64,000 nt of DNA from Streptomyces sp. Je 1-79. GTDB taxonomy: Bacteria > Actinomycetota > Actinomycetes > Streptomycetales > Streptomycetaceae. The position numbers were made by a program, and so were the translations under genes. The stretch spans positions 124,001-188,000 of the forward strand of contig NZ_JAMGSL010000002.1 of the NCBI RefSeq assembly GCF_025195125.1, read 5' to 3'. The notes beneath the pieces were generated by a model, which did no database searches, was not told where the DNA came from, and was given only the letters and a program-made list of their open reading frames with translations. Shown here piece by piece: positions 49,677 through 59,171 of this stretch (its first letter is position 1; each line of letters starts with the position of its first letter).

Positions 49677-51419
49677 TCATGGCCGGGGGACGTTCCGTAC
49701 GTTGGAGCGGGCCATCTGGAGCATGCGGCCGACGCCGCCGTCGAGGACGATCTTGCTCGCCGAGAGGGCGAAGCCGGAGACCATCTCGCGGCTGATCTTC
49801 GGGGGGATCGAGAGGGCGTTGGGGTCGGTCACGATGTCGACGAGGGCCGGCCCCTTGTGCTTGAAGGCGTCCTTCAGGGCGCCGGCGAGCTGTTTCGGCT
49901 TCTCGACGCGGACGCCGTACGCGCCGGCCGCGCGGGCGACGGCGGCGAAGTCGGGGTTGCGGTTGGTCGTGCCGTACGAGGGGAGGCCGGCGACCAGCAT
50001 CTCCAGCTCGACCATGGAGAGCGAGGAGTTGTTGAACAGGACGATCTTCACCGGGAGGTCGTACTGGACCAGCGTCAGGAAGTCGCCCATCAGCATCGAG
50101 AACCCGCCGTCGCCGGACATCGAGATCACCTGACGCCCGCGGTCCGTGAACTGGGCGCCGATGGCCTGCGGCAGCGCGTTCGCCATCGAGCCGTGCGAGA
50201 AGGAGCCGATGATGCGGCGGCGCCCGTTGGGTGAGATGTAGCGCGCGGCCCAGACGTTGCACATTCCGGTGTCGACGGTGAACACGGCGTCGTCGTCGGC
50301 GAGTTCGTCGAGCACCGAGGCGACGTACTCGGGATGGATCGGGACGTGCTTCTCCACCTTGCGGGTGTACGCCTTGACGACGCCTTCGAGCGCGTCGGCG
50401 TGCTTCTTCAGCATCTTGTCGAGGAAGCGCCGGTCGGACTTGGCCCGCACCCGCGGGGTGAGGCAGCGCAGTGTCTCCCGGACGTCGCCCCAGACCGCCA
50501 GGTCGAGCTTGGAGCGGCGGCCGAGGCGTTCGGGCCGGACGTCCACCTGGACGATCTTGACGTCGTCCGGCAGGAAGGCGTTGTACGGGAAGTCCGTGCC
50601 GAGCAGGATCAGCAGGTCGCACTCGTGGGTGGCCTCGTAGGCCGCTCCGTAGCCGAGCAGCCCGCTCATCCCGACGTCGAACGGATTGTCGAACTGGATC
50701 CACTCCTTGCCGCGCAGCGCGTGGCCGACGGGGGACTTCACCCGCTCGGCGAACTGCATCACCTCCGCGTGCGCGCCGGCCGTGCCGCTGCCGCAGAACA
50801 GCGTCACCCGATCGGCCTCGTCGATCATCCGCGCCAGGGCCTCGATCTCGGCGTCACCCGGACGGACGGTGGGCCGTGAGGTGACGAGGGCCGTCTCCCA
50901 CGCCTTCTCGGGGGCCGGCTCGGAGGCGATGTCGCCCGGCAGCGCGACGACGCTGACCCCGCTCTGCCCGATGGCGTGCTGAATGGCCGTCTGGAGCAGC
51001 CGTGGCATCTGCCGGGGGCTGGAGATCAGCTCGCTGTAGTGGCTGCACTCGGAGAAGAGCCGGTCGGGGTGGGTCTCCTGGAAGTAGCCGAGGCCGATCT
51101 CGCTGGAGGGGATCTGCGAGGCGAGCGCCAGGACCGGGGCCATCGAACGGTGTGCGTCGTAGAGGCCGTTGATCAGGTGGAGGTTGCCCGGGCCGCAGGA
51201 GCCGGCGCACGCCGCCAGACGGCCGGTGATCTGCGCCTCGGCTCCGGCGGCGAAGGCGGCGGCCTCCTCGTGCCGGACCTGGATCCAGTCGATGTCGGGG
51301 GTGCGGCGGATGGCGTCGACGACGGGATTCAGGCTGTCGCCGACGACTCCGTACAGCCGTTGGACGCCCGCCCGGACGAGGATGTCGACGAACTGTTCTG
51401 CGACGTTCTGCTTGGCCAT
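49677..51419 (-). CDS. poxB: thiamine pyrophosphate-dependent pyruvate dehydrogenase/oxidase (PoxB-like)
   Basis: 580 aa with three ThDP-enzyme domains. N-terminal PYR domain: VRAGVQRLYGVVGDSLNPVV with the conserved E in QVRHEEAAAFAAGAEAQITG. Central FAD/nucleotide domain: LFCGSGTAGAHAEVMQFAER. C-terminal PP domain: the ThDP motif GDGGFSMLMGDFLTLVQYDL with IVLFNNSSLSMVELEM. It decarboxylates pyruvate to acetate, feeding electrons to quinone, and is peripheral to the membrane. Specificity for pyruvate is by family resemblance. ATG at 51417-51419, 27 nt from the PP2C-like gene end. Confidence 0.9.
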   Translation of the reverse strand: MAKQNVAEQFVDILVRAGVQRLYGVVGDSLNPVVDAIRRTPDIDWIQVRHEEAAAFAAGAEAQITGRLAACAGSCGPGNLHLINGLYDAHRSMAPVLALASQIPSSEIGLGYFQETHPDRLFSECSHYSELISSPRQMPRLLQTAIQHAIGQSGVSVVALPGDIASEPAPEKAWETALVTSRPTVRPGDAEIEALARMIDEADRVTLFCGSGTAGAHAEVMQFAERVKSPVGHALRGKEWIQFDNPFDVGMSGLLGYGAAYEATHECDLLILLGTDFPYNAFLPDDVKIVQVDVRPERLGRRSKLDLAVWGDVRETLRCLTPRVRAKSDRRFLDKMLKKHADALEGVVKAYTRKVEKHVPIHPEYVASVLDELADDDAVFTVDTGMCNVWAARYISPNGRRRIIGSFSHGSMANALPQAIGAQFTDRGRQVISMSGDGGFSMLMGDFLTLVQYDLPVKIVLFNNSSLSMVELEMLVAGLPSYGTTNRNPDFAAVARAAGAYGVRVEKPKQLAGALKDAFKHKGPALVDIVTDPNALSIPPKISREMVSGFALSASKIVLDGGVGRMLQMARSNVRNVPRP

Positions 51420-51446
51420 GGATCCATCAACCCATGGGGTGGAGCG

Positions 51447-52784
51447 TTACGCCTCCCAGACGGCCACGCCCGTACGGTCGTCGGCGTACCCCTTCACCCG
51501 CAGCTGGGTGTCGGCGAGGAAGGCGGCGAGCCCGGGCGGCTCGGGGACCGCCCAGCGCGCCGCGAGCTCCCTGGCGAGGGCGGGCTCGCCACGCATGGGC
51601 TCGGCGAGGCCCTGCGAGGCGAGCAGGAGCGTGTCACCCGGGCGGGCGACGGAGGCGCGGAAGCGGAACGGTTCGGCGGGGGGCGCGGGGTCTCCCCCGC
51701 CGGAGGCCGGGAGAGGGTCCTCCGCGAAGGGGGCGCCCGGCGGCCCCGTGACGCTCAGTCTCATGGTGTGGCGGTCGCCCTCCGCCGTCTCGGACGGTGT
51801 CCCCGAGGCCGTCCCCGCAGGCGGCGAGCCGAAGCCGACGACAGGGGCGCCGGCGAGCGCGGCGGGCTCGGGGAGCAACGGTTCGATGTCCTGCCAGGCG
51901 CCGTCGCGGAGGCGGAAGAGGCCGCCCGGGCCGATCCCGAAGAAGACCCGGGTGCGGCAGGCGGGGTCGGCGGAGAGCAGCAGGCAGCGCAGCCCCGCCG
52001 TGTACTCCTCGGGGCCCACGCCCATCTCGGCGGCGCGGGCGCGCAGCTTGCCGTAGGTGCGGTCGGTGAGCCGGTGGAGCCCCGACTTCAGGTCGCCGCG
52101 GCGGCCGGACCTGATGTCCTCCGAGAGCCGGGCGTGGCTGCGGCCGACGGCCTCGCCGATCCAGTGGCAGGCGTCGGCGGCGGCGAGATGGGCGCCCTCG
52201 GCGGCGCGGGCGCCGCTCGCCACGGCGACGAGGACGAGCGCGGCCTCCTCCTGGCCGAACCGGGCGGTGAGCAGCGCGTCCCTGCGGGGTTCGCCGCGGT
52301 AGCGGGCGGAGTCGCCGCGCTGCGAGGCGGCGCGCAGGGTGTACGCGCCGTAGCGCGCGCCGTCGAGGACGGTGTCGGCGACCAGTTCGCCGAGGTCTCC
52401 GGGCCGGGCCACGGGCAGCGCGGTCGGCTCGGCCTCGTACGTGGGCGGCCGGTTGCCGATGTGGGCGGTACGGGGACGGGGCACCGGCGCGGGTCCCGCC
52501 TCCGGTGCGCTCGGCCCGGGAGCGGCGTCCTCGTCGGCGTCGGCCGCTGCGGCCGGCTCCGGGGCCGGTCCGGGGAACGACCGTGGTTCAGGGGCCGAGC
52601 CGGGGTCGTCGAGCGGCTCCCAGGGAGCCCGGGGCGGCAGCGCCGCCGTGCGCGTCGTGTCGCCCGTCGCCTGCGACGCGGAGTCGAAGCGGTCGTCGAG
52701 CGTGTCGCCCGTCGTGGCCGGTGCCGTGTCCGGCGCCGACTCGTCGTAGAGCTTGTCCCACCAGTTGTCCCCCTGCTGAGTCAT
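51447..52784 (-). CDS. protein phosphatase 2C-like protein
   Basis: 445 aa. An N-terminal Pro/Ala/Asp-rich disordered stretch of ~130 residues precedes a PP2C-like fold (YTLRAASQRGDSARYRGEPR, AALVLVAVASGARAAEGAHL, FRASVARPGDTLLLASQGLA). The metal-binding Asp pair of true PP2C phosphatases (usually DG..G) is not clear: VAVASG replaces VADGMG, so activity is doubtful. It may act as a pseudophosphatase. ATG at 52782-52784 after AAGGGC. Confidence 0.75.
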   Translation of the reverse strand: MTQQGDNWWDKLYDESAPDTAPATTGDTLDDRFDSASQATGDTTRTAALPPRAPWEPLDDPGSAPEPRSFPGPAPEPAAAADADEDAAPGPSAPEAGPAPVPRPRTAHIGNRPPTYEAEPTALPVARPGDLGELVADTVLDGARYGAYTLRAASQRGDSARYRGEPRRDALLTARFGQEEAALVLVAVASGARAAEGAHLAAADACHWIGEAVGRSHARLSEDIRSGRRGDLKSGLHRLTDRTYGKLRARAAEMGVGPEEYTAGLRCLLLSADPACRTRVFFGIGPGGLFRLRDGAWQDIEPLLPEPAALAGAPVVGFGSPPAGTASGTPSETAEGDRHTMRLSVTGPPGAPFAEDPLPASGGGDPAPPAEPFRFRASVARPGDTLLLASQGLAEPMRGEPALARELAARWAVPEPPGLAAFLADTQLRVKGYADDRTGVAVWEA

Positions 52785-52893
52785 GCCCTTATTGTCCACC
52801 GCGCGGGTGGCCGGAAAACGGGACATGACGAAAAAAGGGGTCCGCCGGGCGACCCCACCCCCCACGGGAAGGACGCCCGGCGGACCGGCGTGA

Positions 52894-55800
52894 TCAGCGC
52901 ACGTCGTAGGCGCGGACCACGGTCTGGGTGACGGAGTTGCCGTTGGCGTCCGTCAGTTCGGTCTTCAGAGTGACCGGCCTGCCGGCCGCGCCCGCGTGGT
53001 TCACGGTCGCGGTCCACACACCGTTCTGCTTGGAGACCTGCGCCTCTGTCCAGGTCGTACCGTCGTCGTAGGAGTACGAGAGCCTGGCCGAGGTGAGAGC
53101 GGCGGACTTGTAGCCCGCGTGACCCGTCGCGGTGAGGCCGATCTTCTGGCCGTCGGTCGCGGCGAGGGTCTTGAGTCCGTCCTCCGGAAGGGTGTACCGG
53201 GGGAAGAGAATCGGGATGCCTTGAGAGTAGACGCTCTCGTCGGCCTGGGAAGTGAATTCCCATACCGAGTTGACGGATGTGGAGCGGTTCCACACCTTGC
53301 TGCCGACCTTCATGGTGTTCTGTTCGAGCGTGTACGTGCCGCGCTCGGACGGGACTTCGAAGGCCCCGAACGGCCATCCGGTCTCTCCGAGCACCTCACC
53401 GTCCCTGCTCAGCCGGAGGTTGCCGAGGTCCCCGAAGGACCCGGGCTGGGCGTAGTGGGTGCTGTCGCCCCACATGGCGTCGGCGAAACCGATGAGGTTG
53501 CCCTGCCGCTCGGCGACGAGGACCGGTTTTCCCGCCGCGTCGAGCGGGGCGGTCGGGGCGATGACGCCGTCGTACCACCGCTCGGTGCGCTTCTCCCCGG
53601 CCTTGTAGGCGTGCTGGGCACCCATCATGAACTCGCCGAACGGGAAGCTGGAGGAGAGAACCGTCTCCCACCGGGTGTCCCCGGCCGTGTAGTACTCCGT
53701 CCGGGTGCCCGGCGCCGGGACCGCCTCGATCGCGCCGAAGTAGACCGCGGTGCCGTTCGGCCGGTAGGCGGCGGGGCTGTCGACGAAGTCTGCGGCGACG
53801 CCCATGGAGCCGTAGGTCGACTCGGTGCGGCCCAGCTGTCCGTCCCGGACCCGGTAGGTCTTGTCGTCGCGGATCGGACCGGTCTCCTGGAACCCCAGGT
53901 TGTAGAGGTACGGGCTCTTCGCCGTGGCCTTCCAGGAGAGGGTGACCTCGCCGGCCGAGAGCTTGGTCAGGAGCCCCGCGGCTTCGGCGGAGTCGACGGC
54001 GAGGACCGGGAGCCCCGGTCCCGCGAAGCCCGCGGTCGGGATCCAGCGGACGGGCGAGGTCCGGTGGACCAGGACCGCGACGGCGCCCGCGGCCTTGGCG
54101 TCCCGTGCGACGGTGGCCACGAGGCTGGAGGTGTCCGGGATGCGGACCAGGGCGACGCGGCCCTGGACGCCGGCGGCCTTCAGTTCCTCCGGGGTTCCGG
54201 TGCCTGCGTCGACGAGCCGGGCCGAGCCGGCGCCGTCGAGGTTGTCGGAGCCGAGGGAGGTCGAGTACGGGTGCAGGACGGTGCCGTCGCTCGTCTTCAG
54301 CTCGGAGACCTGCGGGGCGGCGGTGCGCCAGTAGCTGCCGAACTCGAAGTCGCCCTCGTCGGCGCGGCCTTCGACCGAGGCGTAGTAGCCGCGGATCGAG
54401 CGGGTGCCCGCGGCCGTGCCGGAGTGCAGCCAGATGTCGTCCCAGGAGCGGGAGAACGCCAGGGTGGTGCCGCGCTGTTCACCGGGCTTGTCGGTCTCCA
54501 CCGACAGCCTGTGCGCCCTGCGGGCGTCGAGGACGACGGTGGTGTCCTTCTTCACCTCCACCTGCGGGCGGGCCAGGTAGCTGAGCGAGTCGTTCAGCGT
54601 GGCGCCCTCGCCGGTGTCGGCGGTGGTGACGAAGGAGGTGAGGAAGTAGCTGCCGGGCCGCACCTGGAAGACCTGGTCGGTGGCGCCCTCGTTGAAGCGG
54701 CGCTCGCCGCTGGCGTCGTCGGTGCCGATGAGGTCCACGGAGGACGCCCCGGCGGCGGGCTTGCCCTGACGGTCGATCAGCTTGACCCGCAGGGTGACCG
54801 TCTCGGGCTGGACGTAGAGCGAGAAGGGCGTCGAGACGTGGACGCCGCCGGGGGCGGTGGCCAGGACCCGGCCGGTGACGTCGCCGTACTGGGCGCGCTC
54901 CAGGTGGGCGGACGGGTCCAGTTGGAGCGGCACCTCGACGGTCGCGCCGGCCGGGACGGTGACCGTGCGCCTGCCGAGCCGGGCGACGGAGGACCGGACG
55001 CGCGAGCCGTCGTTGCCGGTGACCCTCTCGACGGCGAGCGTCAGGGTGACGGCCTTGCCGGAGGTGTTGGTGTACGGCACGGAGACCGAGGTCCGGTCGC
55101 TGCTGTCCTGGGGCCAGTTGAAGGTGCCGCCCTGGACGGCGTCGGCGCCGAGGACCGTCTGGTCGATCGCGGCCTTGACGTCCAGGCGGCCGCCGCCGAC
55201 CTCGCGTACGTCGCCGGGGACGGAGCTCTCGGCGGAGGAGACGAGGGCGGCCTTGATCTGCTGGGCAGTCCAGTCGGGGTGGCGCTGCTTGACGATGGCG
55301 GCGGCGCCCGCGACGTGCGGGGTGGCCATCGACGTACCGGACATGGCCTGGTAGGCGTACACGCCCCGGCCGCCGGCCGCGGCGGCGGATATGCCGACGC
55401 CGGGGGCCGCGATCTCCGGCTTGAGGGTGTGGCCGAGGGTCGTCGGGCCACGGCTGGAGAAGGACGCGGTGGAGTCGTCGCGGTCGGTGGCTCCGACGGT
55501 GAGGACGCTCGGCGCGCAGCCGGGCGAGGAGACCGTGTTCAGCGAGGGGCCGGTGTTTCCGGCGGCGACGACGAACAACGTGCCCTCGTTCTGGGCGAGT
55601 TCCTCGGCGGCGATGCTCATCGGGTCGGTGCAGTCGGTCTCCGAGGGGTTGCCGAGGCTCATGGAGACGACGTCGGCGCCCTGGGCGACGGCCCACTCCA
55701 TGCCCGCGATGATCCAGGAGGTGGCGCCGGAGCCGGAGTCGTTGAGGACCTTGCCGTTGAGGAGGTCGGCGCCGGGCGCGACGCCCTTCTTCCTGCCGTC

Positions 55801-56655
55801 GCTCGCCGCGCCGGAGCCGCCGACGGTGGAGATGGTGTGGGTGCCGTGGCCCTGGCGGTCGTCGGCGCTGTCGGAGTCGGTGAAGTTCTCCGAGGCGACG
55901 ACCCGGCCCTTGAGGTCGGGGTGCTCGACGTCGGCGCCGGTGTCGAGGACGGCGACCTTGGTGCCCTTGCCGTCGTAGCCGGCGGCCCAGGCCTCGGGGG
56001 CGTGGACCTGCTGGGTCGAGCGCTCCAGGGTGGCCTGGACCTTGCGGTCGAGCCAGAGCTTCTTCAGGCCGGAGGCGGACCGGGCGGCGGGGGCGTTCAC
56101 ATCCGCCCAGAAGGCGGCGGCCTGCTTCTTGTCGGTCGTGAGGGCGACGCCGTCGACGGTCTTGAGGATCTGTCCGCGCCGGGCTCCGCGCGGGGCGGCG
56201 GGGACGGAGCGGGCGAGGTCGGAGCCGTAGACGGCGATCAGGGGCAGCGTCTGGGTGGCGGCGTCGTCGTAGCCCTGCCGGACCAGGCCGGTGACGTTGA
56301 AGAGCTCCTCGTCGACGCGGCCCGCGGCGAGGGCGGCGATGGCGCCCTCGGGGTAGACGTACAGGTCCTGGCCCGAGCGGCGGGTCTGGACGAGGGGCAC
56401 CGTCCCGTCCTCGCGGGGCAGCGCGGCGGCGGCCGGGTTCCCGGCGGCGTCGCGGGTGACGAGGACCCGGTCACCCGTGACCAGCGTGACGGTGGCGGCC
56501 CGCTCCCCGGCGCGGGCCTGGGCCTCGCTGCCGACCAGCGGTCGACTGCCGGTCGTGTCGTCCTGCGGCGCGGCTGCCGTGGACGGCGCGACCGCGGTGA
56601 CGGCCAGGACGGCGGCGGTCGCCGCCCCCAGGGCCGTACGCGAAATCGGGCGCAT
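52894..56655 (-). CDS. secreted S8 family serine peptidase (subtilase), ~1250 aa
   Basis: 1253 aa. Sec signal peptide at residues 1-29 (MRPISRTALGAATAAVLAVT ... PSTAAA), a propeptide to about 220, then the subtilisin domain with catalytic D238 (VAVLDTGAD), H270 (GHGTHT), oxyanion N367 (VAAGNTG) and S442 (SGTSMATPHVAG). A long C-terminal part of ~750 residues holds beta-rich modules, including a PA-type segment (VQGRVALVRIPDTSSLVATV). Extracellular protease of broad type. ATG at 56653-56655 follows GGGGAG; an ATG four codons upstream lacks a ribosome binding site. Divergent from an HTH regulator. Confidence 0.93.
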   Translation of the reverse strand: MRPISRTALGAATAAVLAVTAVAPSTAAAPQDDTTGSRPLVGSEAQARAGERAATVTLVTGDRVLVTRDAAGNPAAAALPREDGTVPLVQTRRSGQDLYVYPEGAIAALAAGRVDEELFNVTGLVRQGYDDAATQTLPLIAVYGSDLARSVPAAPRGARRGQILKTVDGVALTTDKKQAAAFWADVNAPAARSASGLKKLWLDRKVQATLERSTQQVHAPEAWAAGYDGKGTKVAVLDTGADVEHPDLKGRVVASENFTDSDSADDRQGHGTHTISTVGGSGAASDGRKKGVAPGADLLNGKVLNDSGSGATSWIIAGMEWAVAQGADVVSMSLGNPSETDCTDPMSIAAEELAQNEGTLFVVAAGNTGPSLNTVSSPGCAPSVLTVGATDRDDSTASFSSRGPTTLGHTLKPEIAAPGVGISAAAAGGRGVYAYQAMSGTSMATPHVAGAAAIVKQRHPDWTAQQIKAALVSSAESSVPGDVREVGGGRLDVKAAIDQTVLGADAVQGGTFNWPQDSSDRTSVSVPYTNTSGKAVTLTLAVERVTGNDGSRVRSSVARLGRRTVTVPAGATVEVPLQLDPSAHLERAQYGDVTGRVLATAPGGVHVSTPFSLYVQPETVTLRVKLIDRQGKPAAGASSVDLIGTDDASGERRFNEGATDQVFQVRPGSYFLTSFVTTADTGEGATLNDSLSYLARPQVEVKKDTTVVLDARRAHRLSVETDKPGEQRGTTLAFSRSWDDIWLHSGTAAGTRSIRGYYASVEGRADEGDFEFGSYWRTAAPQVSELKTSDGTVLHPYSTSLGSDNLDGAGSARLVDAGTGTPEELKAAGVQGRVALVRIPDTSSLVATVARDAKAAGAVAVLVHRTSPVRWIPTAGFAGPGLPVLAVDSAEAAGLLTKLSAGEVTLSWKATAKSPYLYNLGFQETGPIRDDKTYRVRDGQLGRTESTYGSMGVAADFVDSPAAYRPNGTAVYFGAIEAVPAPGTRTEYYTAGDTRWETVLSSSFPFGEFMMGAQHAYKAGEKRTERWYDGVIAPTAPLDAAGKPVLVAERQGNLIGFADAMWGDSTHYAQPGSFGDLGNLRLSRDGEVLGETGWPFGAFEVPSERGTYTLEQNTMKVGSKVWNRSTSVNSVWEFTSQADESVYSQGIPILFPRYTLPEDGLKTLAATDGQKIGLTATGHAGYKSAALTSARLSYSYDDGTTWTEAQVSKQNGVWTATVNHAGAAGRPVTLKTELTDANGNSVTQTVVRAYDVR

Positions 56656-56824
56656 CGCTCTCCCCATCTGATTCCGGGCATAGGCAGGCAAAGGGCCCTG
56701 TGCCCGGAGGCTGTTGGTGCTGCGGTGCCGCCACATTGGCAGAGGTGAGGGTGGTGCAGGGATGATGTGCGCGGCGGGAATGCGTCGTGGCCGATTCCCG
56801 CCAGGGCACCAACGGAACGAATGC

Positions 56825-56871
56825 GTCCGGTGAACGTCCGGGGAATGTCCGGGACATCCCGGGACGTCCGG
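56825..56871. promoter_or_regulatory. GTCCGG repeats with 11-bp period and 13-bp palindrome
   Basis: GTCCGG occurs at 56825, 56836, 56847 and 56866: three copies on one helical face and a fourth 19 bp on. The third copy lies in the palindrome ATGTCCGGGACAT (56845-56857). The cluster is just upstream of the HTH regulator start (56889) and about 170 nt from the subtilase start, a plausible regulator-binding array. Confidence 0.55.
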
Positions 56872-56888
56872 CGAGGGGTGGGGCAGCG

Positions 56889-57872
56889 ATGCTGGGAGCG
56901 ATAGGTCTCGACGAGCGGCAGGAGTCGGCGTACCGCGCGCTCGTCGCGCTGGGCGCGGCCGAGGTGACGGACCTCGCGCACCGGCTCGCCCTGCCCGAGA
57001 CCGACACCGAGCGGGCGCTGCGGCGCCTGGAGTCGCAGGGGCTGGCCGCGCAGTCCTCGGCCCGGACCGGGCGGTGGGTCGCGGCGCCGCCGGGGGTGGC
57101 GCTGGGCGCGCTCCTCACCCAGCAGCGCCACGAGCTGGAGCAGGCGGAGCTGGCGGCGGCGCTGCTCGCCGAGGAGTACCGCGCGGAGGCGGCGGAGCCG
57201 GCCGTCCACGACCTGGTGGAGGTGGTGACCGGCGCGAGCGCCGTCACCCACCGGTTCCTCCAGCTCCAGCTGGGCGCGACCGACGAGGTCTGCGCGCTGG
57301 TGTCGGGCAAGCCGATCGCGGTCTCCGGGATGGACAACGACGCCGAGGAGCTGGCGGCCGGGCGGGGCGTGTCCTACCGGGTGGTCGTCGAGCGGGAGGT
57401 GCTGACCCTGCCGTCGGGGATCGTCGAGCTGTCGGCCGCGCTCGGCCGTGACGAGCAGATCCGCGTGGTGGACCGGGTCCCCACGAAGCTGGTGGTCGCG
57501 GACCGGGCCCTGGCGATGGTCCCGCTGACGGGCCGCGGGGCGGAGCCTGCCGCGCTCGTGGTGCACGCGAGCGGGCTCCTGGAGTCCCTGATGGGCCTCT
57601 TCGAGGCGGTCTGGCGCGACGCGCTGCCGCTGCGGCTCGGGGCGAGCGCGCAGGTCACGGAGACGGAGGCGCCGGGCCCCGACGTGACGGACCTGGAGAT
57701 CCTCTCGCTGCTGCTGGCCGGCATGACGGACGCGAGCGTGGCCAAACAGCTCGATCTGGGCCTGCGCACGGTGCAGCGGCGGGTCAAGGGCCTGATGGAG
57801 CTCTCGGGCGTGACGACCCGGCTCCAGCTGGGCTGGCACGCGTACGAGAAGGGGTGGGTGGCTCGGCGGTAG
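56889..57872 (+). CDS. LuxR-type HTH regulator with TrmB-like N-terminal domain
   Basis: 327 aa. The N-terminal winged helix resembles TrmB (YRALVALGAAEVTDLAHRLA, ETDTERALRRLESQGLAA). The C-terminus has a GerE/LuxR HTH (LEILSLLLAGMTDASVAKQL, DLGLRTVQRRVKGLMELSGV). The middle is a sensor-like region without known motif. Divergent from the subtilase gene and therefore its likely regulator. ATG 56889 follows a GGGGTGGGG sequence; the frame extends 34 codons upstream across the GTCCGG repeat array. Confidence 0.85.
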   Translation: MLGAIGLDERQESAYRALVALGAAEVTDLAHRLALPETDTERALRRLESQGLAAQSSARTGRWVAAPPGVALGALLTQQRHELEQAELAAALLAEEYRAEAAEPAVHDLVEVVTGASAVTHRFLQLQLGATDEVCALVSGKPIAVSGMDNDAEELAAGRGVSYRVVVEREVLTLPSGIVELSAALGRDEQIRVVDRVPTKLVVADRALAMVPLTGRGAEPAALVVHASGLLESLMGLFEAVWRDALPLRLGASAQVTETEAPGPDVTDLEILSLLLAGMTDASVAKQLDLGLRTVQRRVKGLMELSGVTTRLQLGWHAYEKGWVARR

Positions 57873-57973
57873 GGGGGCCGGGGGCCCGGGCGGCGGGTCC
57901 GGTGGCGCGGCGAGGGGTCGACCCGGGGCGCGGGGCCGGTGGCGCGCCAGGGGGCGACACGGGGCGCGGGGGC

Positions 57974-58081
57974 GGCCGGTAGGGCGCCGGAGCCAGGGCC
58001 GGTAGGGCGCCGGGCGGTCGACCCGGATGGTGGAGCCAGGGCCGGTAGGGTGCCGGGCGGTCGAACCCGGATGGCGGAGCC
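57974..58081. repeat. ~43-bp GC-rich imperfect tandem repeat
   Basis: Units starting GGCCGGTAGGGCGCCGG occur at about 57974 (partial), 57998 and 58039; the last two share the continuation GGCGGTCGA-CCCGGATGG. The region (57873-58153) has no gene. Further upstream are looser GGGGCGCGGGG-type copies. Confidence 0.6.
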
Positions 58082-58153
58082 GGACGGGCGGGTGGGCCCC
58101 CCGTACGTACCCTGCGACCTGCGGGGAGATCATGGGTCCTGCACGCTGGGCAG

Positions 58154-58636
58154 ATGGGTGTGTGGCAGCTGTTGCTCGTCGCGATGGTGATGCTGCTCGG
58201 CCTGTTCGGGGTACTGGCTCCCGGCGTGCCGGGGCCCTGGCTGGTGTGGGCGGCCATGCTCTGGTGGTCGCTGCACGAGCAGAGCGGCCTCGCCTGGATC
58301 CTGCTGGTCGCCTCGACCGCACTGCTCCTGCTCACCCAGGTGGTGGTGTGGCTGCTGCCGCAGCGCCGGATCCGGGGCGTCGGCATCACGCGGCGGATGG
58401 TCACGTACGCGGGGGTGGGCGCGTTCCTGGGCTTCATCCTGATCCCCGTGGTCGGCGCCGTCCCCGGTTTCATCGGCGGGATCTACCTCTGCGAACGGCT
58501 CCGCCTGGGCGGTCACGGCCAGGCCAGGGCCTCCACGCGGAAGGTGATGCGGGCGGCGGGGACGAGCATCCTGGTGGAGATGTTCGCCTGCCTGCTGATC
58601 GTCGGCGCGTGGGCGGGGGCGGTGATCTGGGGCTGA
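58154..58636 (+). CDS. DUF456 family membrane protein
   Basis: 160 aa with four to five helices. The family motif GVLAPGVPGPWLVWAAMLWW is at residues 19-38, and a GAFLGFILIPVVGAVPGFIG helix pair lies at about 89-108. DUF456 proteins are small integral membrane proteins of unknown function. ATG at 58154 with GGGCAG upstream. Single gene. Confidence 0.88.
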   Translation: MGVWQLLLVAMVMLLGLFGVLAPGVPGPWLVWAAMLWWSLHEQSGLAWILLVASTALLLLTQVVVWLLPQRRIRGVGITRRMVTYAGVGAFLGFILIPVVGAVPGFIGGIYLCERLRLGGHGQARASTRKVMRAAGTSILVEMFACLLIVGAWAGAVIWG

Positions 58637-58720
58637 GGTCGCCATGGGCCGTACGACAGCCGGGGCCTTCGCGAGCCCGTCGGGAACCCGTCCCGAACCC
58701 GTCGCGAACCTCATGAACCC

Positions 58721-59167
58721 TCACGAATCCTTTGGAAGATCGATCTGGTACTTGATGAAGCCGGTGTCGCGGGCGACCTTGTCGTAGAGATGGCGGGCGG
58801 TGGTGTTGGACGCCTGGGTGTTCCAGTAGACCCGGTCGCAGCCCTGCTCCCGCGCCCACTCCGCGACGGCCGCGATCAGGGCGCGCGCCACGCCCCGGCC
58901 GCGCGCCTCGGGGTCGGTGAACAGGTCCTGGAGATAGCAGACGTCCGGCCCCGAGGTGCTGGGGTGGACGAAGAAGTGGGTGAAGCCGACGAGACGCCCG
59001 TCGAGCCTGGCTGCCCGCGCGTGCAGCCGCGTGCCGTCCTGGAAGGCCTGCCAGGCGCGCTCGTACATGGCGTCGGGCTCGCTGCGGCCGTAGAAGTCGA
59101 TGTAGGCGCGGAAGAGACGCTCCCAGGCGTCGCGGTCGTCGGGTCCGAGCAGGTCTGTGTCGATCAT
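58721..59167 (-). CDS. GNAT family N-acetyltransferase
   Basis: 148 aa. The acetyl-CoA motif TDPEARGRGVARALIAAVAE is at about residues 84-103, and the C-terminal WNTQASNTTARHLYDKVARD segment is typical of the RimI-like branch. ATG 59165-59167. It ends the short reverse-strand group Ada/AlkA-GNAT with only 4 nt between the genes. Substrate unknown. Confidence 0.88.
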   Translation of the reverse strand: MIDTDLLGPDDRDAWERLFRAYIDFYGRSEPDAMYERAWQAFQDGTRLHARAARLDGRLVGFTHFFVHPSTSGPDVCYLQDLFTDPEARGRGVARALIAAVAEWAREQGCDRVYWNTQASNTTARHLYDKVARDTGFIKYQIDLPKDS

Positions 59168-59171
59168 GGGG

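Noticed and set aside
52996..56748. 1250-codon forward frame
   Set aside because: Antisense to the subtilase gene, whose signal peptide and catalytic triad are intact. The frame is low-complexity Gly/Val/Asp.
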